This document shows positions 24,460-33,381 of a DNA stretch of 64,000 bases, one piece after another. The DNA is taken from the NCBI GenBank assembly GCA_036383895.1, contig DASVNK010000033.1, positions 1 to 64,000 on the forward strand, given 5' to 3'. The notes under the pieces are model-generated. The model saw nothing but the letters and a program-made list of their open reading frames with translations. It ran no database searches and was not told the origin of the DNA. How positions within the stretch are numbered: the stretch's first letter is position 1; the number at the start of each line of letters is the position of its first letter. The DNA is from DASVNK01 sp036383895. GTDB taxonomy: Bacteria > Verrucomicrobiota > Verrucomicrobiia > Limisphaerales > SXQI01. The translations under genes and the position numbers were made by a program.

Positions 24460-24792
24460 CTATTTGCCAATCTCTACTTGGAAGATCCGGCTACACCTTT
24501 TGCAACGCTTCTCCATCAATTCTCTCGCCGTTGCAGTGCTTTCAAGTAAGTTCGTCACATCATCATGTGGGCAGACCAACTGACACGTGGTGCAAACCCC
24601 CTCACTCCATTTATGCCGTTCAAGTTGGCAGATCCTGCATATGCACCCGTCCCAAAAGTGATTTCCATGCCTCACAAGGCCGCAGGTTCGGCAGCGGCAA
24701 TGTTCCCAATTGTGCTCCGCATTGCGCATCTGCCCGCATCGTTGGCAGCGGCACCCTTCCCATCTGTGACCGAAGAGGCAAAGCAAGTTCAT
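24460..24792 (-). CDS. Cys-rich putative zinc-binding repeat protein
   Basis: 110 residues. Three tandem ~19-residue units follow the pattern HxWxxCxCxxC: HRWEGCRCQRCG, HNWEHCRCRTCG and HFWDGCICRICQ, then HKWSEGVCTTCQ and a final CKRCSRIFQV. Each unit has enough Cys and His for a small zinc finger. No known family recognised. The start codon overlaps the stop of the upstream kinase (ATGA), so the two are translationally coupled and probably act together. It could be a regulator or adaptor for the kinase. Confidence 0.8.
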   Translation of the reverse strand: MNLLCLFGHRWEGCRCQRCGQMRNAEHNWEHCRCRTCGLVRHGNHFWDGCICRICQLERHKWSEGVCTTCQLVCPHDDVTNLLESTATARELMEKRCKRCSRIFQVEIGK

Positions 24793-27140
24793 CTCTTTTG
24801 CCGTCTAGTCATATCGCTTTCCGTGGACACATCGTTTTCTTTGGGCCGCACCCAAACGATCGGCGCTTGCCGCGAAAATCTGGCCAGAATCACACCGTTC
24901 GTATCAACAAGGTTCACGTCCACAACATTCGAATGAAAAATGTCTTTTGGGCTCCGCGAACTCGCTTCAACACGCACGCCTACCTCACACTGGCCCTGTC
25001 CCGCGTTGACTGTAATTTTATCGTACGTCAGGTAACTGGCTGTCAGTGCATTATTCAGGTCTTGCATAGCTACGTTCACGCGCGCTTCTCCATTTAGCAC
25101 CTTATAACGCACATTCACTAGCGCGCTCGACGCATTTTTCACTTTAACTTCCGTCACCTCTATTTCGTCCCGTTCTCCTAACTTCGACGGCTTCGTTCCA
25201 TGACGCATCCGCCATTGGATCGGGATGCTTTGTTCGGCCAAATCATAGCGCATACCGGTGGCCGCATCTTGCAAATAGACCATCAATTTTTCAGTCATCG
25301 CTTGCGGCAGGCCAGTCACCGCCTCAGGCGGCTGGAACGCCAGTGTCATTACCGCAAAGCTTCGGCGAGTCGCGCCCGGGAGGAATGTCGGATGCGTGAA
25401 ATAGTGCTTAACTTCCGGTCGCGCAGCGCTAATTGCCTCGATTCCGAATTGCGGTCGTTGCAACGAATCTCTGAGCTCAAATTCCACTCCAACGGTCACT
25501 TCATTGAGGTCCGAACTGCGGCTTAGGATTTCTATTGCCGTAACGATAGTTTGGCGATCAGATCGTAGCCCGCGCAGGGGCGGAAGGCCTGCAGCCGTTG
25601 AATCAGTACTGTTCCGCGGTCCCCAGGTGATTTCTCTAATGAAGGGAACGGACGAAAGAATTTCACGCCCGCTCTCGCTCAGAACATACAAGTGCAGGCG
25701 ATCAGTCCCGAACGCACCTGGAACTTGCGCTTCTTCCTGGATATAACTTACTCGGAACGTTGTGATTCCTCTTCCGCTCGTTAGTTGAACGGGGTTTGAC
25801 GCGAAAAACCTGGAACTCCCTCGCTGCCCTTGCTTCGTTACGGACGCCACCAAGTGTGTTGATCGGCCCGTTGCAACTTCGTTATGATAATCGACAGCAA
25901 AATCAGTCACCGTCCGCTCTTCATTCTGCTGGAGGATCCGCAGGTTGTAGAATCGCGTTTCCGGTTTTGGCATCGCGGCCGCTTGTTCCAGTGCGGCCGA
26001 TGCGTCGCGGTAAAGTTCCTCCACACGCAACCGGGCGTTCGCCTCCTCTTTACGCGCTTGGGCCTCGGCTTTGGTTTTCTCCTCCGATAGTTGAAGTGCC
26101 TTCTCCGCTCGTTGCCACTGCCAAATCGTGCCGGCCAGTCCAAGAACCAAACTCGCCTGCAATAGCAAAACCAGCGTTGCCAATGCCGGTCTTCGCTGCG
26201 CCCAACGAACCATTCGACCAACCGCTCCCACGGGTCGCGCCAGGATCGGTCTGCGCTGCAAGTATCGGTCGAGTTCGTCGGCTACCTCCTTCGCCGTTTG
26301 ATATCGCCTTCGCGGATCTTTCTCCAGGCACTTCAAGCAAACCGTCTCCAGATCACGCGCCACGTGCGGGTTTAATACTCGCGGCAGCGGCGGTTCGACG
26401 TTCAGCACCTGGTCGCAGACCATCTCGAGCGTTTCGCCTTGGAACGGAGCACGCCCTGTCAGCAGGTAGTAAAGAATACCGCCCAACCCAAAAACGTCGC
26501 TTGCGGGGCCAACCGATCCGTCTCGGCTACTCACCTGCTCAGGCGGCATAAAGTGAGGCGAACCAATTAGTTGGCCGGAAGCAGTTAAGCTTGAATCTTT
26601 CCCGATCTCGCGCGCCAACCCAAAATCAGCGACACGCGGCACATCCGTCGCAAGATCCACCAAAACATTCGACGGCTTTAGATCACGATGCAAAATACGG
26701 TTCTCATGCGCGTACTGGATAGCCCCTGCTATGCTCTTGACGTATCGCGCTGCGCGCTCATCGCTTATCGGTTGGCCGCCACTCAGCGTTGCGAGATTTG
26801 GGCCATCGATGAACTCGATGACCAAAAAGTGCTGCCCACCCTCGATTCCCACCTCGTGCACTTGAACTACGTTCGGATGTTGGAGCTTCCCGGCCGCACG
26901 CGCCTCCATCCGAAAACGCTGAATTGAATTGTCATCCTCTCCAGTGCAAGCGATAAATTTAACCGCTACGATTCTATCCAGCGATTTCTGGCGAGCTTTA
27001 TAGACCACTCCCATTCCCCCGCGGCCAATCTCTTCCAACAGTTCGTACTCTGTTAACGAATCTCCAGCCCGGGGACTCTTCGAACGCGACACACTCGCGC
27101 CCAAAAAACCATCCGTTAACGAATGATGAGATCCCTGCAT
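24789..27140 (-). CDS. membrane serine/threonine protein kinase (PknB-like)
   Basis: 783 residues. N-terminal eukaryotic-type kinase domain (~32-295): EIGRGGMGVVYKAR loop, VAVK Lys61, HRDLKPSN with catalytic Asp153, DFG at 172-174, and APPEQ-like MPPEQ in the activation segment, so it should be active. A transmembrane helix (ATLVLLLQASLVLGLAGTIW, ~328-348) is followed by an Ala/Glu/Lys-rich coiled coil (~350-400) and a ~370-residue C-terminal region outside the membrane that looks beta-rich and may be a sensor. Planctomycetes and Verrucomicrobia carry many such kinases. Coupled by 4-nt overlap to the zinc-repeat gene. Confidence 0.93.
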   Translation of the reverse strand: MQGSHHSLTDGFLGASVSRSKSPRAGDSLTEYELLEEIGRGGMGVVYKARQKSLDRIVAVKFIACTGEDDNSIQRFRMEARAAGKLQHPNVVQVHEVGIEGGQHFLVIEFIDGPNLATLSGGQPISDERAARYVKSIAGAIQYAHENRILHRDLKPSNVLVDLATDVPRVADFGLAREIGKDSSLTASGQLIGSPHFMPPEQVSSRDGSVGPASDVFGLGGILYYLLTGRAPFQGETLEMVCDQVLNVEPPLPRVLNPHVARDLETVCLKCLEKDPRRRYQTAKEVADELDRYLQRRPILARPVGAVGRMVRWAQRRPALATLVLLLQASLVLGLAGTIWQWQRAEKALQLSEEKTKAEAQARKEEANARLRVEELYRDASAALEQAAAMPKPETRFYNLRILQQNEERTVTDFAVDYHNEVATGRSTHLVASVTKQGQRGSSRFFASNPVQLTSGRGITTFRVSYIQEEAQVPGAFGTDRLHLYVLSESGREILSSVPFIREITWGPRNSTDSTAAGLPPLRGLRSDRQTIVTAIEILSRSSDLNEVTVGVEFELRDSLQRPQFGIEAISAARPEVKHYFTHPTFLPGATRRSFAVMTLAFQPPEAVTGLPQAMTEKLMVYLQDAATGMRYDLAEQSIPIQWRMRHGTKPSKLGERDEIEVTEVKVKNASSALVNVRYKVLNGEARVNVAMQDLNNALTASYLTYDKITVNAGQGQCEVGVRVEASSRSPKDIFHSNVVDVNLVDTNGVILARFSRQAPIVWVRPKENDVSTESDMTRRQKR

Positions 27141-27428
27141 TAGTTTTGTTTTATATTACCTACATCATTGCTTCTCCCTGAATTTCTGTGAAGCTCAAAG
27201 CCACGCGCCCTTTCTGCGAACGTTGCCCACTTTGACCTTTCCAATCGTGCCTTCCTAGGTCATGATCCCTTTACGCCTGCGAAGGCGACCGTGGTTGACT
27301 AGAACCTCGCTGCTGTTCAGCGAATGTCTAATCACCCCCGAAAGCACAAGTGCGCACCACCGCGTACCTGCTCCGTCTCCTTCGCATGCGACTAACTCAT
27401 GAAAACTGATCGCGCCACTCCGCGGAGC

Positions 27429-27468
27429 GCAGGCGGCTCGCCTGCTGCGTTCGGCGTCCCGCCGAACG
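27429..27468. repeat. pair of perfect triloop hairpins
   Basis: GCAGGCG-GCT-CGCCTGC (27429-27445) followed directly by CGTTCGGCG-TCC-CGCCGAACG (27448-27468). Stems of 7 and 9 bp with 3-nt loops, REP-like in appearance. Confidence 0.65.
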
Positions 27469-27761
27469 CTTCCGTGCTGCCGCAACGCGAAAGCAGCTCC
27501 ACCCCATTCCGTCAGAAAAGCTCCATTTATCGCCATTTATCGCCGGCGACCCTCACCAAACCCGCGACCACGTTTCGCGAAGCGAACATCTTTTCTAGGG
27601 AAACTCACTCGTGGCGGGCTGGGGCAGCCAATTTCCAGAAATTACCGGAATTTCTTATTATCACGTCGAAAAACCTTCGCGCGACAAACCCTTCGCAAGC
27701 ACCTGCAACGACCTTTTGTGACCGCCCACTTCAGCAGGACCGCAGCGCCGAAAAACACGGT

Positions 27762-27782
27762 AGTCTACATAAAAACACACCC
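27762..27782. repeat. 21-nt exact repeat, copy 1
   Basis: Begins AGTCTACATAAAAACACA and is identical to 55642-55662. It lies about 310 nt before the next predicted gene start. Confidence 0.7.
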
Positions 27783-28091
27783 CTTCGCCCTTACGCGATA
27801 CTAACTCTTCTCTGTAATCGCCCTTCGGCACCCCGAAAAACTTACGTAAGTTGTATCGCCTCTGGGAACCTCAATTCCGACCCTATTGTATCGCAGTTTT
27901 TTGCTCTGTATCGCCAATTTGAAATTTTTTGTAAGTCGATCAAGCAGGCCCCGAAAAATCCTCCATTCGACCTCCTGCTTTGTCGTCGCGCCACTGATCG
28001 TTCCCCTAAAATGGCGTGCTCTTCGCAGTGGTCATTCCTTGGCATTTGGAATTTGGTATTTGGTCATTCCCCGGGCACATTTTGCCGCTCG

Positions 28092-28595
28092 ATGAACTCG
28101 ACCGGGAACTCCCAAACGCTCCGCTGGATTCGCTTCAATCTTGCCGTCGTCATCTTCGGCCTGTTCATCAGCGGGGCGACCGCCATCCCGCTCGTTCCCG
28201 AAGCTGATTTTCTCCACAGGCTCGTAAACAAATACGATATCCTCGCCCCCGCCCGCGAATGGGTCCAAACCGTCTACGCCGCGATCCTCGATACCAACTC
28301 GCGCTACCATTTCATGTTCTACGGCACAGACTGGCTCGCCTTCGGCCACTTCGTCATCGCTATCGCGTTCATCGGGCCGCTGCGTGATCCCGTCCGCAAC
28401 AAATGGGTCATCGATTTCGGCATCATCGCCTGTCTCCTCATCATTCCCTACGCCCTGATCTTCGGCGGAATCCGCGGCATCCCTCTCTGGTGGAGGCTCA
28501 TCGATTGCGCGTTCGGGATTTTCGGCGTCATTCCACTCTGGTTCGCGCGCCGCGCCACCATCCAGCTCGAACGCTCAACCCCGGTCGCCACATGA
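28092..28595 (+). CDS. hypothetical membrane protein
   Basis: 167 residues. Four hydrophobic segments: FNLAVVIFGLFISGATAIPLV, LAFGHFVIAIAFIGPL, VIDFGIIACLLIIPYALIFGGI and IDCAFGIFGVIPLWFA. Conserved-looking aromatic and Arg residues are in the loops. The frame is open far upstream (to 27399), but that part is not protein-like; the ATG at 28092 begins the first plausible stretch. Its stop overlaps the ATG of the next flavoprotein gene (ATGA), so they form an operon. No family recognised. Confidence 0.65.
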   Translation: MNSTGNSQTLRWIRFNLAVVIFGLFISGATAIPLVPEADFLHRLVNKYDILAPAREWVQTVYAAILDTNSRYHFMFYGTDWLAFGHFVIAIAFIGPLRDPVRNKWVIDFGIIACLLIIPYALIFGGIRGIPLWWRLIDCAFGIFGVIPLWFARRATIQLERSTPVAT

Positions 28596-29812
28596 AAAAC
28601 GTCATCATCGTCGGCGGCGGTGCAGCCGGATTTTTCGCCGCGATCGCCTGTGCCGAAGCTGCGCCCCAAGCGCGCGTCAACATTCTCGAACGCGGCCCGG
28701 AATTTTTGCAAAAAGTCCGCATCTCCGGCGGCGGACGTTGCAACGTAACGCACCACTGCTTCGATCCGCGCGAACTCACGAAGCGCTACCCGCGCGGCGA
28801 ACGCGAACTCATCAGCCCCTATCACCGCTTTCAAGCCGAAGACACCGTCCGCTGGTTCGAATCCCGCGGCGTAAAACTCAAAGTCGAACCCGACGGTCGC
28901 ATGTTCCCCACCACCGACCGCTCCCAAACCATTATCGATTGCCTACTCAACTCAGCCCGAAAAGCGGGCGTCCAACTCATCCCCAACTGCGCCGTCAATT
29001 CCGTCACCCGCAGCGGCACCGCCTTCGAGATCTCCACTTCCCGCAACGAAACTCTGCGCGCGGACAAGCTGATCCTCGCCATCGGCGGCGCTCGCACGCC
29101 AGCACTCGCCTCCCTCGCAACGTCCCTCGGTCACACCCTCGAACCGGGCGTTCCATCCCTCTTCACCTTCCACATCGAAGTCCCCTGGGTGAAACGCCTC
29201 GCCGGCCTCTCGGTGCCCGAAGCCGAAGCCTCCATCCCCACCACCCACCTCCGCGAACGCGGCCCTATCCTCTTCACTCATTGGGGACTCAGCGGCCCTT
29301 GCATCCTCCGCCTTTCCGCCTGGGGCGCCCGCGAACTCGCCGCGCTCGATTACAAATTCACTCTCCGCATCAACTGGCTTGGCCGCACCGAAGACCAACT
29401 CCGCAGCGCCCTCGACTCCCTGGCCCGCGCCAACCCCGCCAAACAAATCACCAACACTCCACTCGCTCCGCTACCCTCCCGCCTCTGGACCGAACTCCTC
29501 ACCGTGGCCAAAATTCAACCGGACACCCGCTGGTCCTCACTCCCTCGCACCTCTCTCCAATCGCTTCTTCGCACCCTCACCGCCACCGAACTCCCCGTCT
29601 CCGGCAAATCGCTCAACAAGGACGAATTCGTCACGTGCGGCGGCGTGCGCCTCTCCGAAGTGAATTTCAAAACCATGGAAAGCAAACTCGTCCCCGGCCT
29701 CTACTTCGCCGGCGAACTCCTCGACATCGACGGCATCACCGGCGGCTTCAACTTCCAGGCCGCCTGGACGACCGGGTGGATCGCGGGGAACGCCATCGCG
29801 GAATCGCTCTAG
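28592..29812 (+). CDS. HI0933-like flavoprotein (aminoacetone-oxidase family FAD-binding enzyme)
   Basis: 406 residues. The dinucleotide fold VIIVGGGAAGFFAAIACAEA (4-23) and the family signature VRISGGGRCNVTH (~46-58) are clear; the C-terminal LVPGLYFAGELLDIDGITGGFNFQAAWTTGWIAG contains the second FAD-binding GG motif. The family's physiological substrate is uncertain; some members are annotated as BaiN-like reductases. Length is typical. Translationally coupled to the preceding membrane gene. Not essential to any neighbour in an obvious way. Confidence 0.92.
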   Translation: MKNVIIVGGGAAGFFAAIACAEAAPQARVNILERGPEFLQKVRISGGGRCNVTHHCFDPRELTKRYPRGERELISPYHRFQAEDTVRWFESRGVKLKVEPDGRMFPTTDRSQTIIDCLLNSARKAGVQLIPNCAVNSVTRSGTAFEISTSRNETLRADKLILAIGGARTPALASLATSLGHTLEPGVPSLFTFHIEVPWVKRLAGLSVPEAEASIPTTHLRERGPILFTHWGLSGPCILRLSAWGARELAALDYKFTLRINWLGRTEDQLRSALDSLARANPAKQITNTPLAPLPSRLWTELLTVAKIQPDTRWSSLPRTSLQSLLRTLTATELPVSGKSLNKDEFVTCGGVRLSEVNFKTMESKLVPGLYFAGELLDIDGITGGFNFQAAWTTGWIAGNAIAESL

Positions 29813-29850
29813 ATTTTTTCGGCCGCAGAAGTAAATAAATCCAGCGACCT

Positions 29851-30075
29851 GTGGATACGAATCTGATAGTGCGTTGCCCGACCTGCAAAAAAACGGGACC
29901 GTGGTTCAAAGACAACTACGGACCGTTCTGTTCGAAGCGTTGTAAGCTCGTCGATCTCGGAAAATGGTTCGGCGAAGAAAACAAGATCTCCGAACCCCTC
30001 AAGCCGGATCACTTCCGCGGATACGAAGACCTTCCGCCTGGCGAATATCTCGACAAACCGGAATCCGAATCTTAA
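29851..30075 (+). CDS. yacG: DNA gyrase inhibitor YacG-like zinc protein
   Basis: 74 residues from a GTG. A four-Cys zinc ribbon: CPTCKKTGPWFKDNYGPFCSKRCKLVDLGKW (residues 9-39), exactly the YacG pattern CxxC...C-SxRC, followed by an acidic flexible tail. E. coli YacG binds GyrB and inhibits supercoiling; that is family knowledge only. It is 38 nt after the HI0933-like gene and ends before a convergent gene. Confidence 0.9.
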   Translation: MDTNLIVRCPTCKKTGPWFKDNYGPFCSKRCKLVDLGKWFGEENKISEPLKPDHFRGYEDLPPGEYLDKPESES

Positions 30076-30096
30076 GCCTCCGCGTGTGATGAGGTG

Positions 30097-30627
30097 TCAC
30101 GCCAGTTCGCGCACCTTTAACCCCGACTTCCCCATCCCATTGAGCTGGGCGATATGTTTCTGGTCCAGCCGGATGATCTCGGTATTGCTTTCGTTCTGCG
30201 GGCCGCGCATGTCCCAAATCACCTGCTGGCAACGCACGCACGCATCCGCGAAGTCATACACGTTCATCTTGTAATCCAGCCTTCTCAGCGCGGAATCATA
30301 CACGCTCCACTTCGCTTGCATCCCGATCACCGCATTCTGCTTGCTGTTCATCTCTCGTTCCACGAACGCGCTGATTACGTAGATCAACTCGAACTTGTCG
30401 TTCGGATGGAAAATCGCCACTTCCATCCCGAGCGAGCGCTGTGCTTCAATCACGTGGTCCCAGCAAGCCTGCAGTTGCTCGAGGTGAAACCTCAGGCGTT
30501 TCGCTGGCGTTTCGCCGAATGGCTTCAGCGTCTCGTATTTTTGCCGTGCAACCCAGAGGCGCAAAAACAATTGCAGCTTGCCGCGCACGTTCCGGTCGTC
30601 CGGGCCTAACATCTGTAAAGCTTCCAT
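30097..30627 (-). CDS. conserved hypothetical protein
   Basis: 176 residues, highly charged and likely helical (QKYETLKPFGETPAKRLRFHLEQLQACWDHVIEAQRSLGMEVAIFHP), with a conserved-looking CVRCQQV (a CxxC near residue 133). No membrane segment and no recognised family. A GAGAAG Shine-Dalgarno-like stretch is 5 nt before the ATG at 30627. It is convergent with yacG and follows the oxidase gene on the same strand. Confidence 0.65.
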   Translation of the reverse strand: MEALQMLGPDDRNVRGKLQLFLRLWVARQKYETLKPFGETPAKRLRFHLEQLQACWDHVIEAQRSLGMEVAIFHPNDKFELIYVISAFVEREMNSKQNAVIGMQAKWSVYDSALRRLDYKMNVYDFADACVRCQQVIWDMRGPQNESNTEIIRLDQKHIAQLNGMGKSGLKVRELA

Positions 30628-30725
30628 AAAACTTCTCGTAAAAATATGCGCACTCCTGGTCGTTATTATCCCACGCCTTCATAGCAACTTGCGCGCCTGT
30701 CTCATTCGTAAGAAGTAATTGCGGC

Positions 30726-31889
30726 TCAATTGAACCGCCCAAGACGAAATAATGACAAATCGAACCGGGATTTACCTCCTATTGCCAAATCTGCGAGCAC
30801 TTCCCCAATCGCACTCCCAAATTTGAACCCATGCCCCGAACACGGGCTCGCCACGATCACCCGCTCGTCCCGCGGATGTTTATCAATGATGAAGTGCCCG
30901 TCCGGCGTGTTTGTATAAAGGCAAACCGTCCCCCGCAGAAACCGACCATTCCCCGCCGGAAGATACTTACCCAGAAGCGTCCGCATCGCCGCAATGTCGC
31001 CTTCGGTCACCTCACGTTTCACCCATGCCGCATCCGTAATCTCCCCCTGATGATGAAACGCCACCTTCAATCCACTCCCTAAATCCGGAAATCCATAAAA
31101 CATTTTGTCCGGCTCATATTCCCAAAGATGAATCGGAAACCGCTCTGGCCCGAAAATCTCCTTCTCCAGCGTCTCGAACCAAAGCAACACCTGCCGCTCC
31201 ACTTGCAACACCGCTCCAAGTTCCCGCACCAATTCCATCACCCATGGGCCCGCGCTGACAATGACGCGCCTTGCCAAATATTTACCCGTATCAGAACGAA
31301 CCAGAATTCCTTCAGGCTTCGACTCACACCCAACCACCCGCTCATTCGTTCGAATCTCCGCGCCCAACTTCTTCGCCAACCTCAAATGCGCCGCAACGCA
31401 TTTTTCCGGAAACAAAATACCGGCCCGCGGTTCCAACACTCCTACCATTTCATCTGCCGGATTTAATCCTGTATACCGCTTCCGAATCTCGGCGCTCCCG
31501 AGGACCTCATGCGGCAGCCGATGTTCGCGCGCACTTTGAATCGCTCCGTGCACCACCGTGCTCTCCCGATCCCCAATCATCAACCCGCCTGTCTTCACAT
31601 AAAGCTGCTCCTCCGCTTCGCGCTCCAGCTCGGCCCAAAGATCATACGCGCGCTGCACCAGCGGCACGTAACTTGGATGCTCGAAGTACGCTTCCCGGAT
31701 CACTCGCGTCTCGCCGCGGGATGATCCAAACGTATGGGGCGGCTCAAATCGATCCAGCCCCAACACCTTTACTCCCCGCCGTGCCAGACGATACACCGCC
31801 GCTGATCCCATGGCCCCCAAACCAACCACCACGACATCGTAAACCACTGTTTCGGCCGAGATCATTCTGCAGGGGGTATGCGCATCCAT
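30726..31889 (-). CDS. sarcosine oxidase / N-methyltryptophan oxidase-type flavoprotein
   Basis: 387 residues of the DAO superfamily. The Rossmann motif VVVVGLGAMGSAAVYRLARRG (18-38) is followed by DRFEPPHTFGSSRGETRVIREAYFEHPSYV, typical of monomeric sarcosine oxidase and MTOX. GTVCLYTNTPDGHFIIDKHP (~335-354) contains the Cys that carries the covalent 8alpha-S-cysteinyl FAD in this family. C-terminal SGHGFKFGSAIGEVLADLA is intact. Oxidises N-methyl amino acids to release formaldehyde or an imine and H2O2; exact substrate unknown. An internal ATG eight codons in could be the real start. Confidence 0.93.
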   Translation of the reverse strand: MDAHTPCRMISAETVVYDVVVVGLGAMGSAAVYRLARRGVKVLGLDRFEPPHTFGSSRGETRVIREAYFEHPSYVPLVQRAYDLWAELEREAEEQLYVKTGGLMIGDRESTVVHGAIQSAREHRLPHEVLGSAEIRKRYTGLNPADEMVGVLEPRAGILFPEKCVAAHLRLAKKLGAEIRTNERVVGCESKPEGILVRSDTGKYLARRVIVSAGPWVMELVRELGAVLQVERQVLLWFETLEKEIFGPERFPIHLWEYEPDKMFYGFPDLGSGLKVAFHHQGEITDAAWVKREVTEGDIAAMRTLLGKYLPAGNGRFLRGTVCLYTNTPDGHFIIDKHPRDERVIVASPCSGHGFKFGSAIGEVLADLAIGGKSRFDLSLFRLGRFN

Positions 31890-31929
31890 CTGGCAGTGGT
31901 CAACGAAGAACGAGTTGAGGATTCATCAC

Positions 31930-32079
31930 ATGGTTGAAGAAAACGAGGAAGTCTATAGGCCTCGAGAAGTCGAGCGTATCGCGCCTGTCGAACGGTTCCG
32001 CGTCTGGCGGAGGCGACTTGCTTTGGACTGGGAGGTGATTGGTATCTGTGTTCGTTTACGTAAAATGGCTATTAGTTAG
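31930..32079 (+). CDS. possible small basic peptide
   Basis: A 49-codon frame, MVEENEEVYRPREVERIAP and an Arg-rich middle (FRVWRRRLALDW). It lies between the oxidase and the acyl carrier protein gene, and overlaps the latter's 3' end by 8 nt on the opposite strand. Below the length at which composition is informative; no ribosome-binding site. Offered as a candidate only. Confidence 0.25.
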   Translation: MVEENEEVYRPREVERIAPVERFRVWRRRLALDWEVIGICVRLRKMAIS

Positions 32080-32335
32080 TATTCTTCTCGAGCATTTCCT
32101 CGAGGAGCTCGAAGATTGCCCCGACCGTTTTCGCTATTTCGGCCTGGTGGTCGGGAATGGTGAGGTGGAATTTTTCTTCGAGGGCCATCACGATTTGGAT
32201 TTCATCGAGTGAGTCGGCGCCAAGGTCTTCTTTAAGTTGGGCATCGTGACTGAGTTGATCGCGGTGGATTTCGAGTTGGTCGAGGAGAATTTGATAGACG
32301 GCTTCTTTGTCCGATTCGGTCAGTGTGTCGTTCAT
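32072..32335 (-). CDS. acyl carrier protein
   Basis: 87 residues. The 4'-phosphopantetheine attachment motif DLGADSLDEIQIVMALEEKF (38-57) has Ser42 as the modified residue. Helices at 10-25, 42-57 and 65-82 match the ACP fold. It is not next to fab genes, so it may be an additional ACP or serve a specialised acyl pathway. Divergent from the LysR regulator upstream, which makes it a candidate target of that regulator. Confidence 0.9.
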   Translation of the reverse strand: MNDTLTESDKEAVYQILLDQLEIHRDQLSHDAQLKEDLGADSLDEIQIVMALEEKFHLTIPDHQAEIAKTVGAIFELLEEMLEKNTN

Positions 32336-32408
32336 ACCTAGTTGGAACAGTAACGCGGAGAATTGAATCGAGTAGTCATCTTATCGTGCGTTGCTGTACT
32401 ATCTAGTC

Positions 32409-33317
32409 ATGTATGAAAAGCTGTTTGCGGAGGGCGGATTATCGCTGGACCGCTTGCGGGTATTGGTGGAGGTGGCCGCGGCGGGTAGTATTACCAAGGC
32501 TGCGCCGGGGGATGCCGTGCGGCAGAGTCAATACAGCCGGCAGCTTCGGGAGTTGGAGGATTTCTTTCGGGTGAAGCTGGTGGAGCGCGTTGGGAAGGGG
32601 CTGCAACTCACGGGAAACGGGAAGGAACTGGCGCGGATTTCGCGGTTTTTTCTGCGGGGACTCTCGAATTTTCAGCGCGGTTGTCTGTCGGAGGAGCAGA
32701 CGTTCCGCATCGGGGCGAGCGCGACGATGAACCAGAAATTTCTAGCGCGAGCAGTGGTGAGCGAGCCGGAGTTGGCGAGGCATCGGTTTGTGTTTGAGAC
32801 GGTGAGTGATGATGAGGTTGAGAGGCGCTTGCACGATTTGACTTTGGATTTCGGAATTGTGAGTCGGCGGGAATTGAGTCGGCCGTTGCAATTGGGTGAG
32901 TTTGGAAAAACGGGAATGGCGCTGTTTGTCTCGAGGCAATTGGCTGGGTCGCGGAAAAGTGCGGCGAAGTTGGTGAAGGATGGAAGGGCGCGAATCATTT
33001 TGGCGGTGGGAGAGATGGGAGGACCGGGAAGTATGGGAATGAATGTGTTCGAAAATGCGGAGCCGCAATTGGTGTGTGAGAGTTTCCTGAGTGCGGCGGA
33101 GGTGTTGCGAAGTGGACGGGTTGCAGCGGTGTTGCCGGATTTTGTCGGTGCGGAGATTAAGGACTGCTGGAGAATTGAGGCGAGCGCTGGTAAAGCTTCG
33201 ATGCGGTTTGCGCTGGCGTGGAATCCGCGGTTGTTGCGGCTGAATCCGCATGTGGTGCGGACGCGGGACGCGCTACTGAAAGCATTGAAGACCACTTTTC
33301 GAGAACGGGCGGAATGA
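32409..33317 (+). CDS. LysR-type transcriptional regulator
   Basis: 302 residues. N-terminal helix-turn-helix (~9-68): LSLDRLRVLVEVAAAGSITKAAPGDAVRQSQYSRQLRELEDFFRVKLVER, typical of LysR proteins but with a short insertion after AA in the recognition part. The effector-binding periplasmic-binding-protein-like domain (~95-290) is shorter and less regular than usual. Start at 32409 rather than the upstream TTG because of a TACTAT box ending 6 nt before it. It is divergent from the acyl carrier protein gene (74 nt between start codons). Confidence 0.9.
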   Translation: MYEKLFAEGGLSLDRLRVLVEVAAAGSITKAAPGDAVRQSQYSRQLRELEDFFRVKLVERVGKGLQLTGNGKELARISRFFLRGLSNFQRGCLSEEQTFRIGASATMNQKFLARAVVSEPELARHRFVFETVSDDEVERRLHDLTLDFGIVSRRELSRPLQLGEFGKTGMALFVSRQLAGSRKSAAKLVKDGRARIILAVGEMGGPGSMGMNVFENAEPQLVCESFLSAAEVLRSGRVAAVLPDFVGAEIKDCWRIEASAGKASMRFALAWNPRLLRLNPHVVRTRDALLKALKTTFRERAE

Positions 33318-33381
33318 GGTTAGGTAGCTCGCACCGCGTTTCGGGGTTACGATAGAGCCGGGGAAGGGAGTTCTGTTGAGG

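Larger units (their letters stand above)
27141..28091. other. long gene-poor intergenic region
   Basis: About 950 nt with no convincing gene; the open frames on both strands have composition unlike proteins. It contains paired triloop hairpins (27429-27468), an exact 21-nt repeat also found at 55.6 kb (27762-27782), a palindrome CTTACGTAAG near 27842, and a TTTGGAATTTGGTATTTGG low-complexity stretch near 28050. Confidence 0.6.

Noticed and set aside
28738..29838. Long Arg/Pro/His-rich frame overlapping the HI0933-like gene
   Set aside because: A +2 shadow of the certain flavoprotein gene, with extreme composition and no structure.
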